NCBI RefSeq assembly: GCF_029255145.1
Contig: NZ_JAPUVQ010000113.1
Coordinates: 16,867-80,866, forward strand
Reading direction: 5' to 3'
Length of the DNA stretch: 64,000 nucleotides
DNA from: Accumulibacter sp003538495
GTDB taxonomy: Bacteria > Pseudomonadota > Gammaproteobacteria > Burkholderiales > Rhodocyclaceae
A program made the position numbers and the translations under genes. Below, in pieces: positions 7,541 through 16,086 of the stretch. The notes under the pieces were generated by a model. The model saw only the letters and a program-made list of their open reading frames with translations. It had not been told where the DNA came from and did no database searches. Position 1 is the stretch's first letter. Each line of letters begins with the position of its first letter.

Positions 7541-8863
7541 CTACAAGCGCCCGACCGCGAAATATTCGAGCCCCGCCTTGCGCGGAATGGCCGGGTCGTA
7601 GAGATTGCGGCCGTCGAAAATCACCGGCGTCTTGAGCAGCGACCTGATCGCCGCGAAGTCCGGGGCGCGAAACTCCTTCCACTCGGTGACGATCGCCAGC
7701 ACGTCGGCGCCGCGCAGCGCATCCATCGGCTGGCTGCAGAATTCGATCCCCGCCTGGCCCGCAAAGATGCGCCGTGCCTCGTGCGTGGCGACCGGGTCGT
7801 AGGCGCGAATCGTCGCCCCGCGCGCCAGCAGGTCGGCGATCAGCACCCGGCTGGGCGCTTCGCGCATGTCGTCGGTATTGGGCTTGAACGCCAGCCCCCA
7901 CAGGGCGACGGTCTTGCCCGACAGGTCGTCGCCCAGGCGCTTGACGATCTTTTTCGTGAGCACACCCTTTTGGGCGTCGTTGGCGTCTTCGACGGCCTGC
8001 AGCACCTTGAAGTCGTAGCCGCTTGCGTGCGCGGTACGAATCAGCGCCTGCACGTCTTTCGGAAAACACGAACCGCCGTAACCGACACCGGGGTAGAGGA
8101 AGTCGAATCCGATCCTTGGGTCCGACCCAATACCCTTGCGCACCAGTTCGACATCGGCCCCGAGCAGCTCGCTGAGATTGGCCAGCTCGTTCATGAAGCT
8201 GATCCGCGTCGCCAGCATCGCGTTGGCCGCGTACTTGGTCAGCTCGGCGCTGCGCACGTCCATCACCAGCAGCCGCTCGTGGTTGCGCTGGAAGGGCGCG
8301 TAGAGCTCGCGCATGATGTCTATGGCGCGCTGATCGCTCGCGCCAACGACGATCCGGTCGGGCTTGGTGAAGTCCTCCAGAGCCGCCCCCTCCTTCAGGA
8401 ATTCGGGGTTGGAGACGACGCTGTAGTCGATCCGCTGCTGGCGGCGCGCGAGTTCTTCGGCTATCGCCGCCTGTACCTTGTCGGCGGTGCCCACCGGCAC
8501 CGTCGACTTGTCAACCACCACCTTGTACTCGCGCATGTATCTGCCGACGCTGCGCGCAGCGGCCAGGACGTACTGCAGGTCAGCCGATCCATCCTCATCC
8601 GGTGGCGTGCCGACAGCGATGAACTGCAGCACGCCGTGCGCAACGGCTTCCTCGATGTCGGTGGTAAAGCGCAGGCGGCCGGCATCGGCATTACGTCTGA
8701 CCATCGCCTCGAGGCCAGGCTCGAAGATCGGGATGCCACCGGCGTGCAGAATGCGGATCTTCTCGGCGTCGAGGTCGAGACAGAGCACGTCGTTGCCGAC
8801 GTCGGCCAGACAGGTTCCGGAAACAAGACCGACGTAGCCGGTGCCGATGACAGTAATTTTCAT
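7541..8863 (-). CDS. udg: UDP-glucose 6-dehydrogenase
   Basis: Oxidises UDP-glucose to UDP-glucuronate with two NAD+. The N-terminal dinucleotide site is GTGYVGLVSG (residues 7-16). The central domain has PEFLKEGAALEDF and KYAANAMLATRISFMNELA, and the catalytic Cys sits in GVGYGGSCFPKD near residue 265. The length is 440 residues, as usual. The start MKITVIG at 8863 has GGAG upstream; the longer open frame to 9031 is rejected because its extra 56 residues are not protein-like. With galU and the epimerase next door it forms a UDP-glucose to UDP-glucuronate to UDP-galacturonate route for polysaccharide synthesis. Confidence 0.95.
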   Translation of the reverse strand: MKITVIGTGYVGLVSGTCLADVGNDVLCLDLDAEKIRILHAGGIPIFEPGLEAMVRRNADAGRLRFTTDIEEAVAHGVLQFIAVGTPPDEDGSADLQYVLAAARSVGRYMREYKVVVDKSTVPVGTADKVQAAIAEELARRQQRIDYSVVSNPEFLKEGAALEDFTKPDRIVVGASDQRAIDIMRELYAPFQRNHERLLVMDVRSAELTKYAANAMLATRISFMNELANLSELLGADVELVRKGIGSDPRIGFDFLYPGVGYGGSCFPKDVQALIRTAHASGYDFKVLQAVEDANDAQKGVLTKKIVKRLGDDLSGKTVALWGLAFKPNTDDMREAPSRVLIADLLARGATIRAYDPVATHEARRIFAGQAGIEFCSQPMDALRGADVLAIVTEWKEFRAPDFAAIRSLLKTPVIFDGRNLYDPAIPRKAGLEYFAVGRL

Positions 8864-9211
8864 TTGCAACGATCTCCAGAAGCACGGCAGGAAAAGGCCA
8901 GAGGCGGGCCCGGAAGTATCGCCGGCCCTCCATACCACAGTCAATCGAAAAACCCTTCTGGGCGATGGAGCCGGATCGGAAACCGCACGGGGCAAGCGTC
9001 TTCCGATGGCGGCTGCCGCCGCCAGCACCATTTTGTCGCACGCCGCACCAGATTTCGCACCTGTGATCCGGGAGATGCCCCGAAATTGTGCGCCGCATCA
9101 TTTCAACCACCATTCACGCCGCAAAAAGACATTGCAAATCATAGCCAATGGATTCTGGCACGCCGATTGCTTCAGTGCCTCCATCAAAATGCATTGAATG
9201 GAGTCGCGAAG
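8864..9211. other. Divergent regulatory region between udg and nirB
   Basis: A 348-bp non-coding stretch. It holds a consensus sigma-54 promoter for nirB near its right end. Upstream of it are several GCAC half-site-like words (around 9020-9065), but I could not assemble a clear NtrC palindrome. No protein-coding frame is convincing. Confidence 0.6.
9156..9171 (+). promoter_or_regulatory. Sigma-54 promoter of the nirBD operon
   Basis: TGGCACGCCGATTGCT matches the TGGCACG-N4-TTGCW consensus at every defined position. The GG (9157-9158) and GC (9169-9170) are separated by exactly 10 bp. Transcription would begin near 9181, giving a leader of about 30 nt that contains GGAG (9200-9203). Confidence 0.9.
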
Positions 9212-11641
9212 ATGAGCAAGAAGAAACTGGTGATGGTCGGCAACGGCATGGCGGGCGTCCGTACGCTAGAGGAATTGCTGAAGATCGCCCCCGATCAGTA
9301 CCAGATCACCGTTTTCGGGGCCGAACCGCACCCGAACTACAACCGCATCCTGCTCTCGCCGGTGCTCGCCGGCGAGATGACGATCCAGGACATCATCCTC
9401 AACGACCACCAGTGGTACGCCGACCACGGGATCACGCTGCACCTCGGCAAGAAGGTCAACCGGATCGACCGCGTGCAGCGGCGGGTGATCGCCGAGGACG
9501 GCACCGAAGAGGCGTATGACCGCCTGCTGCTGGCGACCGGCTCGAACCCCTTCATGCTGCCGGTCCCCGGCAACGATCTGCCGGGGGTGATCTCGTACCG
9601 TGACATTGCCGATACCGACACCATGATCGACGCCGCCCGCCGCTACCGGCACGCGGTGGTGATCGGCGGCGGCCTGCTCGGTCTCGAAGCGGCCAACGGC
9701 CTGAAGCTGCGCGGCATGGACGTGACCGTCGTGCATCTCGCCGACTGGCTGCTCGAACGCCAGCTCGACCAGACCGCCGGCCGGATGCTGCAGAAATCAC
9801 TCGAAGAGCGCGGCCTCAAGTTCCTGCTCGGCAAACAGACCGAGATGCTGGTCGCCGGCGAGAGCGGCCGGGTCGCCGCCGTCCGCCTGAAGGACGGCCT
9901 GCAGTTGCCGGCCGACCTGGTGGTGATGGCGATCGGCATCCGCCCCAACATCGCCCTCGCCGAGTCGGCGGGGATCTACTGCAACCGCGGCATCGTGGTC
10001 AACGACACCATGCAGACCTACGATCCGAAGGTCTATGCCGTCGGCGAGTGCGTCGCCCACCGCGGCATCGCCTACGGTCTGGTCGCGCCGCTGTTCGAGC
10101 AGGGCAAGGTCGCCGCCAACCATCTCGGCAACTACGGCATCGGCCGCTATACCGGTTCGGTGACCTCGACCAAGCTCAAGGTCACCGGCATCGACCTGTT
10201 CTCGGCCGGCGACTTTTTCGGCGGCAGGGATACCGAGGAGATCATCCTCAACGATGCCGCCGGCGGCGTGTACAAGAAGCTGGTGATCCAGGACAACAAG
10301 CTGGTCGGCGGCGTGCTCTACGGCGACACCGCCGATGGCCCCTGGTATTACCAGCTGCTGCGCGACGGTCAGGACATCCACGAGATTCGCGATCACCTGC
10401 TGTTCGGTCAGTCGCACGTCGGCGACGTCGGTCACCAGGGCCACAGCAAGGCGGCGGCGATGGCCGACAGCGCCGAAGTCTGCGGCTGCAACGGCGTCAG
10501 CAAGGGCACCATCGTCAAGGCGATCAAGGAAAACGGCCTGTTCACACTCGACGACATCAAGAAGCACACCAAGGCGTCGTCGTCCTGCGGCTCTTGTGCC
10601 GGCCTCTGCGAACAGATTCTTTCGGCGACCATCGGCGGCGCTTACACACCGGCGGCGTCGAATCGCAAGCCGGTCTGCGGCTGCACCGATTTCTCGCACC
10701 AGGAAGTGCGCGACGCGATTCGCCAGCAGCCGCTGCTGAGCATCGGCGAAACGATGCGCTTCCTTGAGTGGACGACGCCGGATGGCTGCGACAAGTGCCG
10801 TCCGGCGCTCAATTACTATCTGATCTCGACCTGGCCGAAACAGGCGAAGGACGACCCGCGCTCGCGGCTGATCAACGAGCGCGCGCACGCCAACATCCAG
10901 AAGGACGGCACCTACTCGGTGGTGCCGCGGATGTGGGGCGGACTGACCACCGCGTCCGAGCTGCGACGGATCGCCGACGTCGCCGAAAAGTACCAGGTGC
11001 CGACGATCAAGGTGACCGGCGGCCAGCGCATCGACCTGCTCGGGATCAGAAAGGAAGACCTGATCGGCGTCTGGAAGGACCTCGACATGCCCTCTGGCCA
11101 CGCCTACGGCAAGTCGATCCGCACCGTCAAGACCTGTGTCGGCCGCGAACACTGCCGCTTCGGTACGCAGTTGGCGATGGACATGGGCGTCAAGCTCGAA
11201 AAGATGCTCTTCGACATGTACTCGCCGCACAAGGTCAAGCTGGCCGTTTCGGGTTGCCCGCGCAACTGCGCCGAGGCCGGCATCAAGGATGTCGGTGTGA
11301 TCGGTGTCGATTCGGGCTACGAGCTGTACGTCGGTGGCAACGGTGGCATCAAGACCGAGGTCGCGCAGTTCTTCGTCAAGGTCGGCAGCGACGAAGAGGT
11401 GATGGAGTACGCCGGCGCTTTCCTGCAGCTTTACCGCGAGGAAGGCTTCTACCTCGAGCGCACCTGCCACTACCTCGAACGCGTCGGCCTCGAACACGCC
11501 AAGAACCGCGTCGTCGAGGACGCCGACAACCGCAAGGCGCTGCACGGACGTCTGCTGGCCGAGTTGCAGGACGCCAGGGATCCCTGGGCCGAGCGCATCG
11601 CCGGCGTCGAGAAGAACGAATACGAAGTGCTTTCGGTATAG
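9212..11641 (+). CDS. nirB: Assimilatory nitrite reductase [NAD(P)H], large subunit
   Basis: Reduces nitrite to ammonium in the cytoplasm. The 809-residue protein has an N-terminal FAD/NAD(P) reductase module (VGNGMAGVRTLEEL at the start; second nucleotide site GGGLLGLEAANG near residue 154). Two BFD-like [2Fe-2S] segments follow, CGCNGVSKG (about 422) and CGCTDFSHQ (about 487). The sirohaem/[4Fe-4S] domain has CVGREHC (about 642) and CPRNC (about 682), which supply the four cluster cysteines. The frame is open far upstream (to 7493), but the ATG at 9212 has a GGAG site and lies just after the sigma-54 promoter. nirD follows after 17 bp. Confidence 0.97.
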   Translation: MSKKKLVMVGNGMAGVRTLEELLKIAPDQYQITVFGAEPHPNYNRILLSPVLAGEMTIQDIILNDHQWYADHGITLHLGKKVNRIDRVQRRVIAEDGTEEAYDRLLLATGSNPFMLPVPGNDLPGVISYRDIADTDTMIDAARRYRHAVVIGGGLLGLEAANGLKLRGMDVTVVHLADWLLERQLDQTAGRMLQKSLEERGLKFLLGKQTEMLVAGESGRVAAVRLKDGLQLPADLVVMAIGIRPNIALAESAGIYCNRGIVVNDTMQTYDPKVYAVGECVAHRGIAYGLVAPLFEQGKVAANHLGNYGIGRYTGSVTSTKLKVTGIDLFSAGDFFGGRDTEEIILNDAAGGVYKKLVIQDNKLVGGVLYGDTADGPWYYQLLRDGQDIHEIRDHLLFGQSHVGDVGHQGHSKAAAMADSAEVCGCNGVSKGTIVKAIKENGLFTLDDIKKHTKASSSCGSCAGLCEQILSATIGGAYTPAASNRKPVCGCTDFSHQEVRDAIRQQPLLSIGETMRFLEWTTPDGCDKCRPALNYYLISTWPKQAKDDPRSRLINERAHANIQKDGTYSVVPRMWGGLTTASELRRIADVAEKYQVPTIKVTGGQRIDLLGIRKEDLIGVWKDLDMPSGHAYGKSIRTVKTCVGREHCRFGTQLAMDMGVKLEKMLFDMYSPHKVKLAVSGCPRNCAEAGIKDVGVIGVDSGYELYVGGNGGIKTEVAQFFVKVGSDEEVMEYAGAFLQLYREEGFYLERTCHYLERVGLEHAKNRVVEDADNRKALHGRLLAELQDARDPWAERIAGVEKNEYEVLSV

Positions 11642-11658
11642 CGGACTGGAGAACAGAA

Positions 11659-11967
11659 ATGGCTGAATGGAAATCGATCTGCAGGATCGACGACATCCCG
11701 AAACTGGGAAGTCGCGTGGTCAGGTCAACGAGTGGCGACATCGCGGTCTTCCGTACCTCGAGCAACGAGGTCTTTGCCCTGCGCGACCGCTGCCCGCACA
11801 AGGGCGGTCCGCTGTCGCAGGGAATGGTCCATGGCAACCAGGTGACCTGCCCTCTGCACGGCTGGAAGCTGCACCTGGACTCCGGCGAGGCAGTCGCCCC
11901 CGACCAGGGCTGCTCGCGCCGCTACCCGATCCGCGTCGAAAGTGGCACGGTTTTTCTTGAAATCTGA
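11659..11967 (+). CDS. nirD: Nitrite reductase [NAD(P)H], small subunit (Rieske-type)
   Basis: A 102-residue Rieske-fold partner of NirB. The two ligand motifs of a [2Fe-2S] Rieske centre are intact: CPHKGG (about residue 46) and CPLHGW (about residue 65). Some enterobacterial NirD proteins have lost these residues, so a cluster may be bound here. The ATG at 11659 lies 17 bp after nirB; earlier in-frame starts fall inside nirB and were rejected. Co-transcription with nirB and the transporter is expected. Confidence 0.95.
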   Translation: MAEWKSICRIDDIPKLGSRVVRSTSGDIAVFRTSSNEVFALRDRCPHKGGPLSQGMVHGNQVTCPLHGWKLHLDSGEAVAPDQGCSRRYPIRVESGTVFLEI

Positions 11968-11996
11968 GCTCTCAATCTAACCAACGGACCACGACA

Positions 11997-13208
11997 ATGG
12001 ACAACTCGTTCTGGAAGGCCGGCCACCGGCCGACACTCATCGCTTCGTTTCTCTACTTCGACCTGGCGTTCATGGTCTGGGTGATGCTCGGCCCGCTCGG
12101 CGTCCAGATCGCCAGCGATCTCGGCCTGACGCACGCCCAGAAGGGAATGATGGTCGCCACGCCGGTGCTTGCCGGGGCGCTGCTGCGAATCGTCATGGGA
12201 CTGATGGTCGACCACCTGAAGCCGAAAATGACCGGCGCCATCGGCCAGGTGGTGGTGATGGTCTCGCTGTTCTTCGCCTGGTACCTGGGCGTGCACAGCT
12301 ACCAGCAGACGCTGATTCTGGGCGTCTTTCTCGGCGTTGCCGGCGCCTCCTTCGCGGTCGCGCTGCCACTCGCCTCGCGCTGGTATCCACCCGAACACCA
12401 GGGAACGGCGCTGGGCATCGCCGGCGCCGGCAACTCGGGCACCGCGCTGGCGGCGCTGATCGCGCCGAGCCTGGCGATCGCCTACGGCTGGACCAACGTC
12501 TTCGGGCTGGCGCTGCTGCCGCTGCTGCTGGTCTTCATCTACTACATGATCGCCGCCAAGGACTCGCCCGAATGCCCGCCGCCGAAGTCGCTCGCCGAGT
12601 ACCTGAAAGTGCTCAAGGACGCCGACGCGTGGTGGTTCATGTTCTTCTACTCGGTGACCTTCGGCGGTTTCGTCGGCCTGGCCTCGTCGCTGACCATCTA
12701 CTTCAACATCCAGTACGGGCTCGACGCCAAAACCGCCGGTTTCTTTACCGCCGCCTGCGTCTTCGCCGGTTCGCTGGTACGGCCGATCGGCGGCAACGTC
12801 GCCGACCGCATCGGCGGCATCAAGAGCCTGTCGGTGATGTACGTCTTCGCCGCGATCTTCCTGGGCATCGTCAGCGTCGGCCTGCCCGAGGCGTGGATGG
12901 CACTGCTCGCCTTTGTCGGTGCGATGCTGGCGCTGGGCATGGGTAACGGCGCGGTGTTCCAGTTGGTGCCGCAGCGCTTCCGCAAGGAAATCGGCGTCAT
13001 GACCGGACTGGTCGGCATGGCTGGCGGCGTCGGCGGCTTCTACCTGGCGTCGTCGCTGGGCTACGCCAAGCAGCTCACCGGCAGCTACCAGGTCGGCTTC
13101 CTGATCTTCGCCGCGCTGGCATTGCTGGCGCTGGCCGGACTGAGCGCGGTCAAGAACCGCTGGCGCACCACCTGGGGTGCGGCGCACCTCACCGCCGCCA
13201 AGATCTGA
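11997..13208 (+). CDS. MFS nitrate/nitrite transporter, NNP family
   Basis: A 403-residue, roughly 12-helix carrier. It bears both nitrate signature motifs of the NNP family: GIAGAGNSGTALAAL (about residue 140) and GMGNGAVFQLVPQRF (about residue 314). It should import nitrate, possibly also nitrite, for assimilation by NirBD. The gene starts 29 bp after nirD and looks like the third gene of the sigma-54 operon. A strong hairpin lies in the gap to the next gene. Subfamily names NasA and NarK are both used for such proteins; context favours the assimilatory role. No catalytic nitrate reductase gene is present in this window. Confidence 0.92.
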   Translation: MDNSFWKAGHRPTLIASFLYFDLAFMVWVMLGPLGVQIASDLGLTHAQKGMMVATPVLAGALLRIVMGLMVDHLKPKMTGAIGQVVVMVSLFFAWYLGVHSYQQTLILGVFLGVAGASFAVALPLASRWYPPEHQGTALGIAGAGNSGTALAALIAPSLAIAYGWTNVFGLALLPLLLVFIYYMIAAKDSPECPPPKSLAEYLKVLKDADAWWFMFFYSVTFGGFVGLASSLTIYFNIQYGLDAKTAGFFTAACVFAGSLVRPIGGNVADRIGGIKSLSVMYVFAAIFLGIVSVGLPEAWMALLAFVGAMLALGMGNGAVFQLVPQRFRKEIGVMTGLVGMAGGVGGFYLASSLGYAKQLTGSYQVGFLIFAALALLALAGLSAVKNRWRTTWGAAHLTAAKI

Positions 13209-13231
13209 TCCGGCGAATCCTTTCAACAGCC

Positions 13232-13267
13232 GGGGGCGGCAGGGTACATTGCGTACCTTCCGCCCCC
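13232..13267 (+). terminator. Hairpin between the nitrate transporter and phosphatase-kinase genes
   Basis: GGGGGCGG (13232-13239) pairs with CCGCCCCC (13260-13267), and an inner GGTAC/GTACC pair extends the stem. TTCTCGTTT follows. The T-run is imperfect, so partial termination or an RNA-stabilising structure is possible. Confidence 0.5.
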
Positions 13268-13292
13268 TTCTCGTTTACGGAGCAGCGTCTGC

Positions 13293-14975
13293 ATGCCGCT
13301 AAAGGTTGACATCGGCCATTCCTCGCTGACCGGTCCGCGCCAGCGCAACGAGGATTTCTGCGGCATGGTCACCCCACACGGGGCCGAACTCGAAAACAAG
13401 GGGCTGATCGCCGCCCTTGCCGACGGCGTCGGCGGCCATCAGGGCGGGCGCGAAGCGGCCGAATACACCGTCCGCGGCCTGCTCTCCGACTACTACGCGA
13501 CACCCGATACCTGGAGCGTGCCACACGCGCTGGAAAAGGTCGTCGTGCCGCTCAACCGCTGGGTGATGGCCGAAGCCGGCCGGCAACCGGAGCTCACCGG
13601 CATGGCCACAACGCTGACCATGCTGGTCCTGCGTGGCCGCCGCTACGTCAGCGGCCACGTCGGCGATTCGCGGCTCTACCTGTTGCGCGATGGCGGCTGC
13701 ACGCAACTGACCGTCGACCACCTCTGGGAACACCCGGAGCTGAAGAACGTGCTGTCGCGCGCGGTCGGCCTCGACCGTCATTTCCGGATCGACTTCGCCG
13801 ACGGCGAACTGAAAGAGGGCGACTGTTTCCTGCTCTGTTCCGACGGCGTTTGGGGCGTCCTCGGCGATGCGCGCATCCGCGCGACGTTGCTTGCCCATCC
13901 CGACGCGCAGCAGGCCGCTGCGTCGCTGACCAGCCTGGCGCTCGCCGCCGGCGGCCAGGACAACGCCAGCGCCGTCGTCGCGCGAATCGACGAGCTGCCC
14001 CCCGAGAACCTTCGCGACTCGCTCGAGGGCACCGCGCGCCTGCCGCTGCCGCCGCTGTTCAAACCGGGCCAGGAAATTGACGGGCTACTGATCGACGAAG
14101 TGCTGCACGACTCACGCGCGACGCTGCTCTACCGCGTCACCGACCAGGCGTCTGGCCAGCAGCTGGTGCTCAAGACGCTGCGCCCGGAGTTGGCCGACGA
14201 CCCCGACGAGATCCGCGCGCTGATCATGGAGGAGTGGCGAGGACGACGCATCTCCTCGCCATTCTTCGCGCAACTGCTGCCAGCCGATCGACGCAGCTGC
14301 CTGTACTACCTGCAGACCTGGCACGAGGGCGCAACGCTGCAGCGGATGCTCGACGCCGACCTCCATTTCACCGTCGCCGATGCCGTTCAGCACGGCATCC
14401 GGCTGATCAAGGGGCTGTCGGCGCTGCACCGGCTCGACGTCGCGCACCGCGATATCAAACCCGACAACATCCACATCGGCCGCGACGGCCGCCTGCGCAT
14501 TCTCGACCTCGGCGTCGCGATCAGCCTGTCGGAAGACGACCCCGCCGCCGGCAGCCCGGGCACCCCCAGCTACATGGCACCGGAGCTGTTCGCCGGCGAG
14601 CAGGCCGGCCCGCCGCACGACCTTTATGCCGCCGGCGTCACGCTGTACCACCTGCTGACGCGCAAATACCCCTACGGCGAGATCGAGCCCTTCCAGCACC
14701 CCAGATTTGGCGAACCGATCGCGCCGACGCGTTACCGGCCAGACATCCCCGGCTGGCTGGAGAATGCACTGCTCAAGGCGGTCGCCAAAGACCCGGCGCA
14801 GCGCTTCGAAACCGCCGAGGAATTTCTGCTGGCACTGGAACGTGGCGCCAACCGCCCGGTCGGCCGACCACCGGTCACGCCACTGGCGATGCGCAACCCG
14901 CTGCTCACCTGGCGGGTCATCGCCGGCGTTTCGCTGCTGTTGAATCTGGTGCTGCTGATGCTCTTGAACCGCTGA
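13293..14975 (+). CDS. PP2C-type phosphatase fused to a Ser/Thr protein kinase, membrane-anchored
   Basis: A 560-residue fusion. Residues about 1-235 are a PP2C phosphatase with RQRNEDF, ADGVGG, GHVGDSR, CSDGVWG and GGQDNAS, so all metal ligands look intact. Residues about 265-510 are a Hanks-type kinase with LVLKTL (ATP lysine), HRDIKPDN and MAPEL. The glycine loop is degenerate (EVLHDSRATLLYRV) and DFG is replaced by DLG. A single C-terminal helix (about 535-557) anchors it to the membrane. Related fusions lie beside nirB and the nitrate transporter in Pseudomonas, suggesting a regulatory link to nitrate assimilation. The signal sensed and substrates are unknown. A hairpin separates it from the transporter. 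Confidence 0.88.
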   Translation: MPLKVDIGHSSLTGPRQRNEDFCGMVTPHGAELENKGLIAALADGVGGHQGGREAAEYTVRGLLSDYYATPDTWSVPHALEKVVVPLNRWVMAEAGRQPELTGMATTLTMLVLRGRRYVSGHVGDSRLYLLRDGGCTQLTVDHLWEHPELKNVLSRAVGLDRHFRIDFADGELKEGDCFLLCSDGVWGVLGDARIRATLLAHPDAQQAAASLTSLALAAGGQDNASAVVARIDELPPENLRDSLEGTARLPLPPLFKPGQEIDGLLIDEVLHDSRATLLYRVTDQASGQQLVLKTLRPELADDPDEIRALIMEEWRGRRISSPFFAQLLPADRRSCLYYLQTWHEGATLQRMLDADLHFTVADAVQHGIRLIKGLSALHRLDVAHRDIKPDNIHIGRDGRLRILDLGVAISLSEDDPAAGSPGTPSYMAPELFAGEQAGPPHDLYAAGVTLYHLLTRKYPYGEIEPFQHPRFGEPIAPTRYRPDIPGWLENALLKAVAKDPAQRFETAEEFLLALERGANRPVGRPPVTPLAMRNPLLTWRVIAGVSLLLNLVLLMLLNR

Positions 14976-15087
14976 GTCGGCGGATATTTCCGAAACCGTA
15001 CCCCGGCACCGCCGCAAAAGTCACCGGGATTCGACCGGCCACCCCTCCACGCTGCACATGAAAGAGTGTTGGCCGATTACGTCCGTG

Positions 15088-15232
15088 TTATTTCAGGCTG
15101 GCCTTTACCCAATCATCCAATTTCTTCTGGTGGCTTTGTTGGAGATTGGTGGCCATCAAATTGAGCATTTCCGTGTAGGCGCCACTGAAGAGGCTGGTCC
15201 AGAGTCCGGGCCGCCGTGGCCGTCTGACCCAT
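15088..15232 (-). pseudogene. Possible small gene broken by a single-base frameshift
   Basis: On the minus strand a perfect AGGAGGT site lies 7 nt before an ATG at 15232, opening MGQTATAARTLDQ. The +1-shifted frame then continues SLFSGAYTEMLNLMATNL and ends ...DDWVKASLK at a TAA (15088-15090). The span is 145 nt, one base more than 48 codons, so one extra base would explain the break. The joined product would be about 47 residues. I do not recognise it. It could also be a programmed shift or an assembly error. Confidence 0.35.
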
Positions 15233-15316
15233 GTGCGTCACCTCCTGCTGCACAGCCTATCGGGACGACCGTCACCAGGCGATCGAGTCCTCTCTTTGCA
15301 AGCCGCGGCAGGAGCC

Positions 15317-15745
15317 TCAGGGCGAGGCACAAGCGGCTGGAAGAACGGTGATTTCGACCATCCACGCGTTTTTCTTTGCAAACGACACGTCCGCCACCGG
15401 CGACAAACGGTAAGTGCCGGAACGCAGGGGGATTTCCGCCTTTGACGCGTCCATCTTTGCAACGCCGGCCGGGGCGGGCGCGCGTTCCCGCTGCCGAGCC
15501 CGATTGCGTGCGACGTACTCCGGATGCTGCTCTCGATACGTGCGCCAGTAGTCGGGGTGACGCTCCGCCCAGGCCTTCTGCGCACGCTTCTGGTCCTCGC
15601 GGTAGTCGGGATCGCTGTGGCGCTTGGCCGCCTGCCAACGCCGTCGCCGTTCGCGCTGGCAGGCGGCGGCACAAAAACATTGGTCGGGGTTCTGCGGACG
15701 CGGCCGGAACGGCTGGTGACACGCCTCGCACTGTCGGAATTCCAT
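15317..15745 (-). CDS. Basic protein with a Cys-rich (zinc-finger-like) N-terminus, unknown function
   Basis: A 142-residue protein. The N-terminus holds CEACHQPF and CFCAAAC, a CX2C...CX3C arrangement that would suit one zinc ion. A strongly basic, tryptophan/tyrosine-containing stretch follows (about residues 30-85; repeated HPDY/HPEY words: HSDPDY, HPDYWRTY, HPEYVARN). The ATG at 15745 has GGGGAGA 7 nt upstream; the longer frame to 15952 was not used. It lies within mobile-element debris, and similar small proteins are, from memory, often found beside transposons and plasmids. Nucleic-acid binding is plausible but unproven. Confidence 0.6.
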   Translation of the reverse strand: MEFRQCEACHQPFRPRPQNPDQCFCAAACQRERRRRWQAAKRHSDPDYREDQKRAQKAWAERHPDYWRTYREQHPEYVARNRARQRERAPAPAGVAKMDASKAEIPLRSGTYRLSPVADVSFAKKNAWMVEITVLPAACASP

Positions 15746-16044
15746 GACGGTTTCTCCCCACACGACGTCGTGCGGGAAGAATGGGCCCGTGCCGGGCTTC
15801 CTGTCGCGGAGCCGGAGATCTGACGAGGCCTGAGCGCAACCTGGCGGCGGGCGAACTGGGCGGACGCGGCGAGCTTGGCGAAGGGGCTTGACCGCGCAAT
15901 CAGAAGGTCGGGCAGCCGGACCTACGCGCGCGGCCGCGTTGCCAACAGGCATGACCTACAACCGACCGAGCTTGGGGAGTTACGAAGTTCGGCTCCGGGG
16001 AGCCGCTACGGACCTCAACCAGGGCTCACTGGGTCACGCTTGAT
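15746..16044. other. Non-coding stretch beside mobile debris
   Basis: About 300 bp without a convincing frame. It includes a 7-bp stem with a 2-nt loop (CGGCTCC/GGAGCCG, 15990-16005) that may belong to the adjacent insertion-sequence end. Confidence 0.5.
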
Positions 16045-16086
16045 GGGTCAGCTTCGGTGAGCAAAGGCGGGTCAGTTCCGGGGAGC
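16045..16086. repeat. Two 18-bp direct repeats resembling IS21-type terminal repeats
   Basis: GGGTCAGCTTCGGTGAGC (16045-16062) and GGGTCAGTTCCGGGGAGC (16069-16086) match at 15 of 18 positions with a 24-bp period. Repeated GGGTCA...GAGC words are typical of IS21-family ends. No istA/istB genes are present, so this would be a solo end. The second copy abuts the truncated IS5-type transposase remnant. Confidence 0.45.

Noticed and set aside
9010..9070. GCAC-type words as NtrC sites upstream of nirB
   Set aside because: They do not assemble into a GCAC-N-GTGC dyad with normal spacing, so no site is claimed, although NtrC control is plausible.
9797..11545. A 582-codon minus-strand frame within nirB
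   Set aside because: It is antisense to intact nirB and shows only the Val/Ala/Asp-rich composition of a shadow frame.
11922..13226. A 434-codon minus-strand frame over the nitrate transporter
   Set aside because: Antisense shadow; no domain, and the opposite strand encodes a clear NNP transporter.
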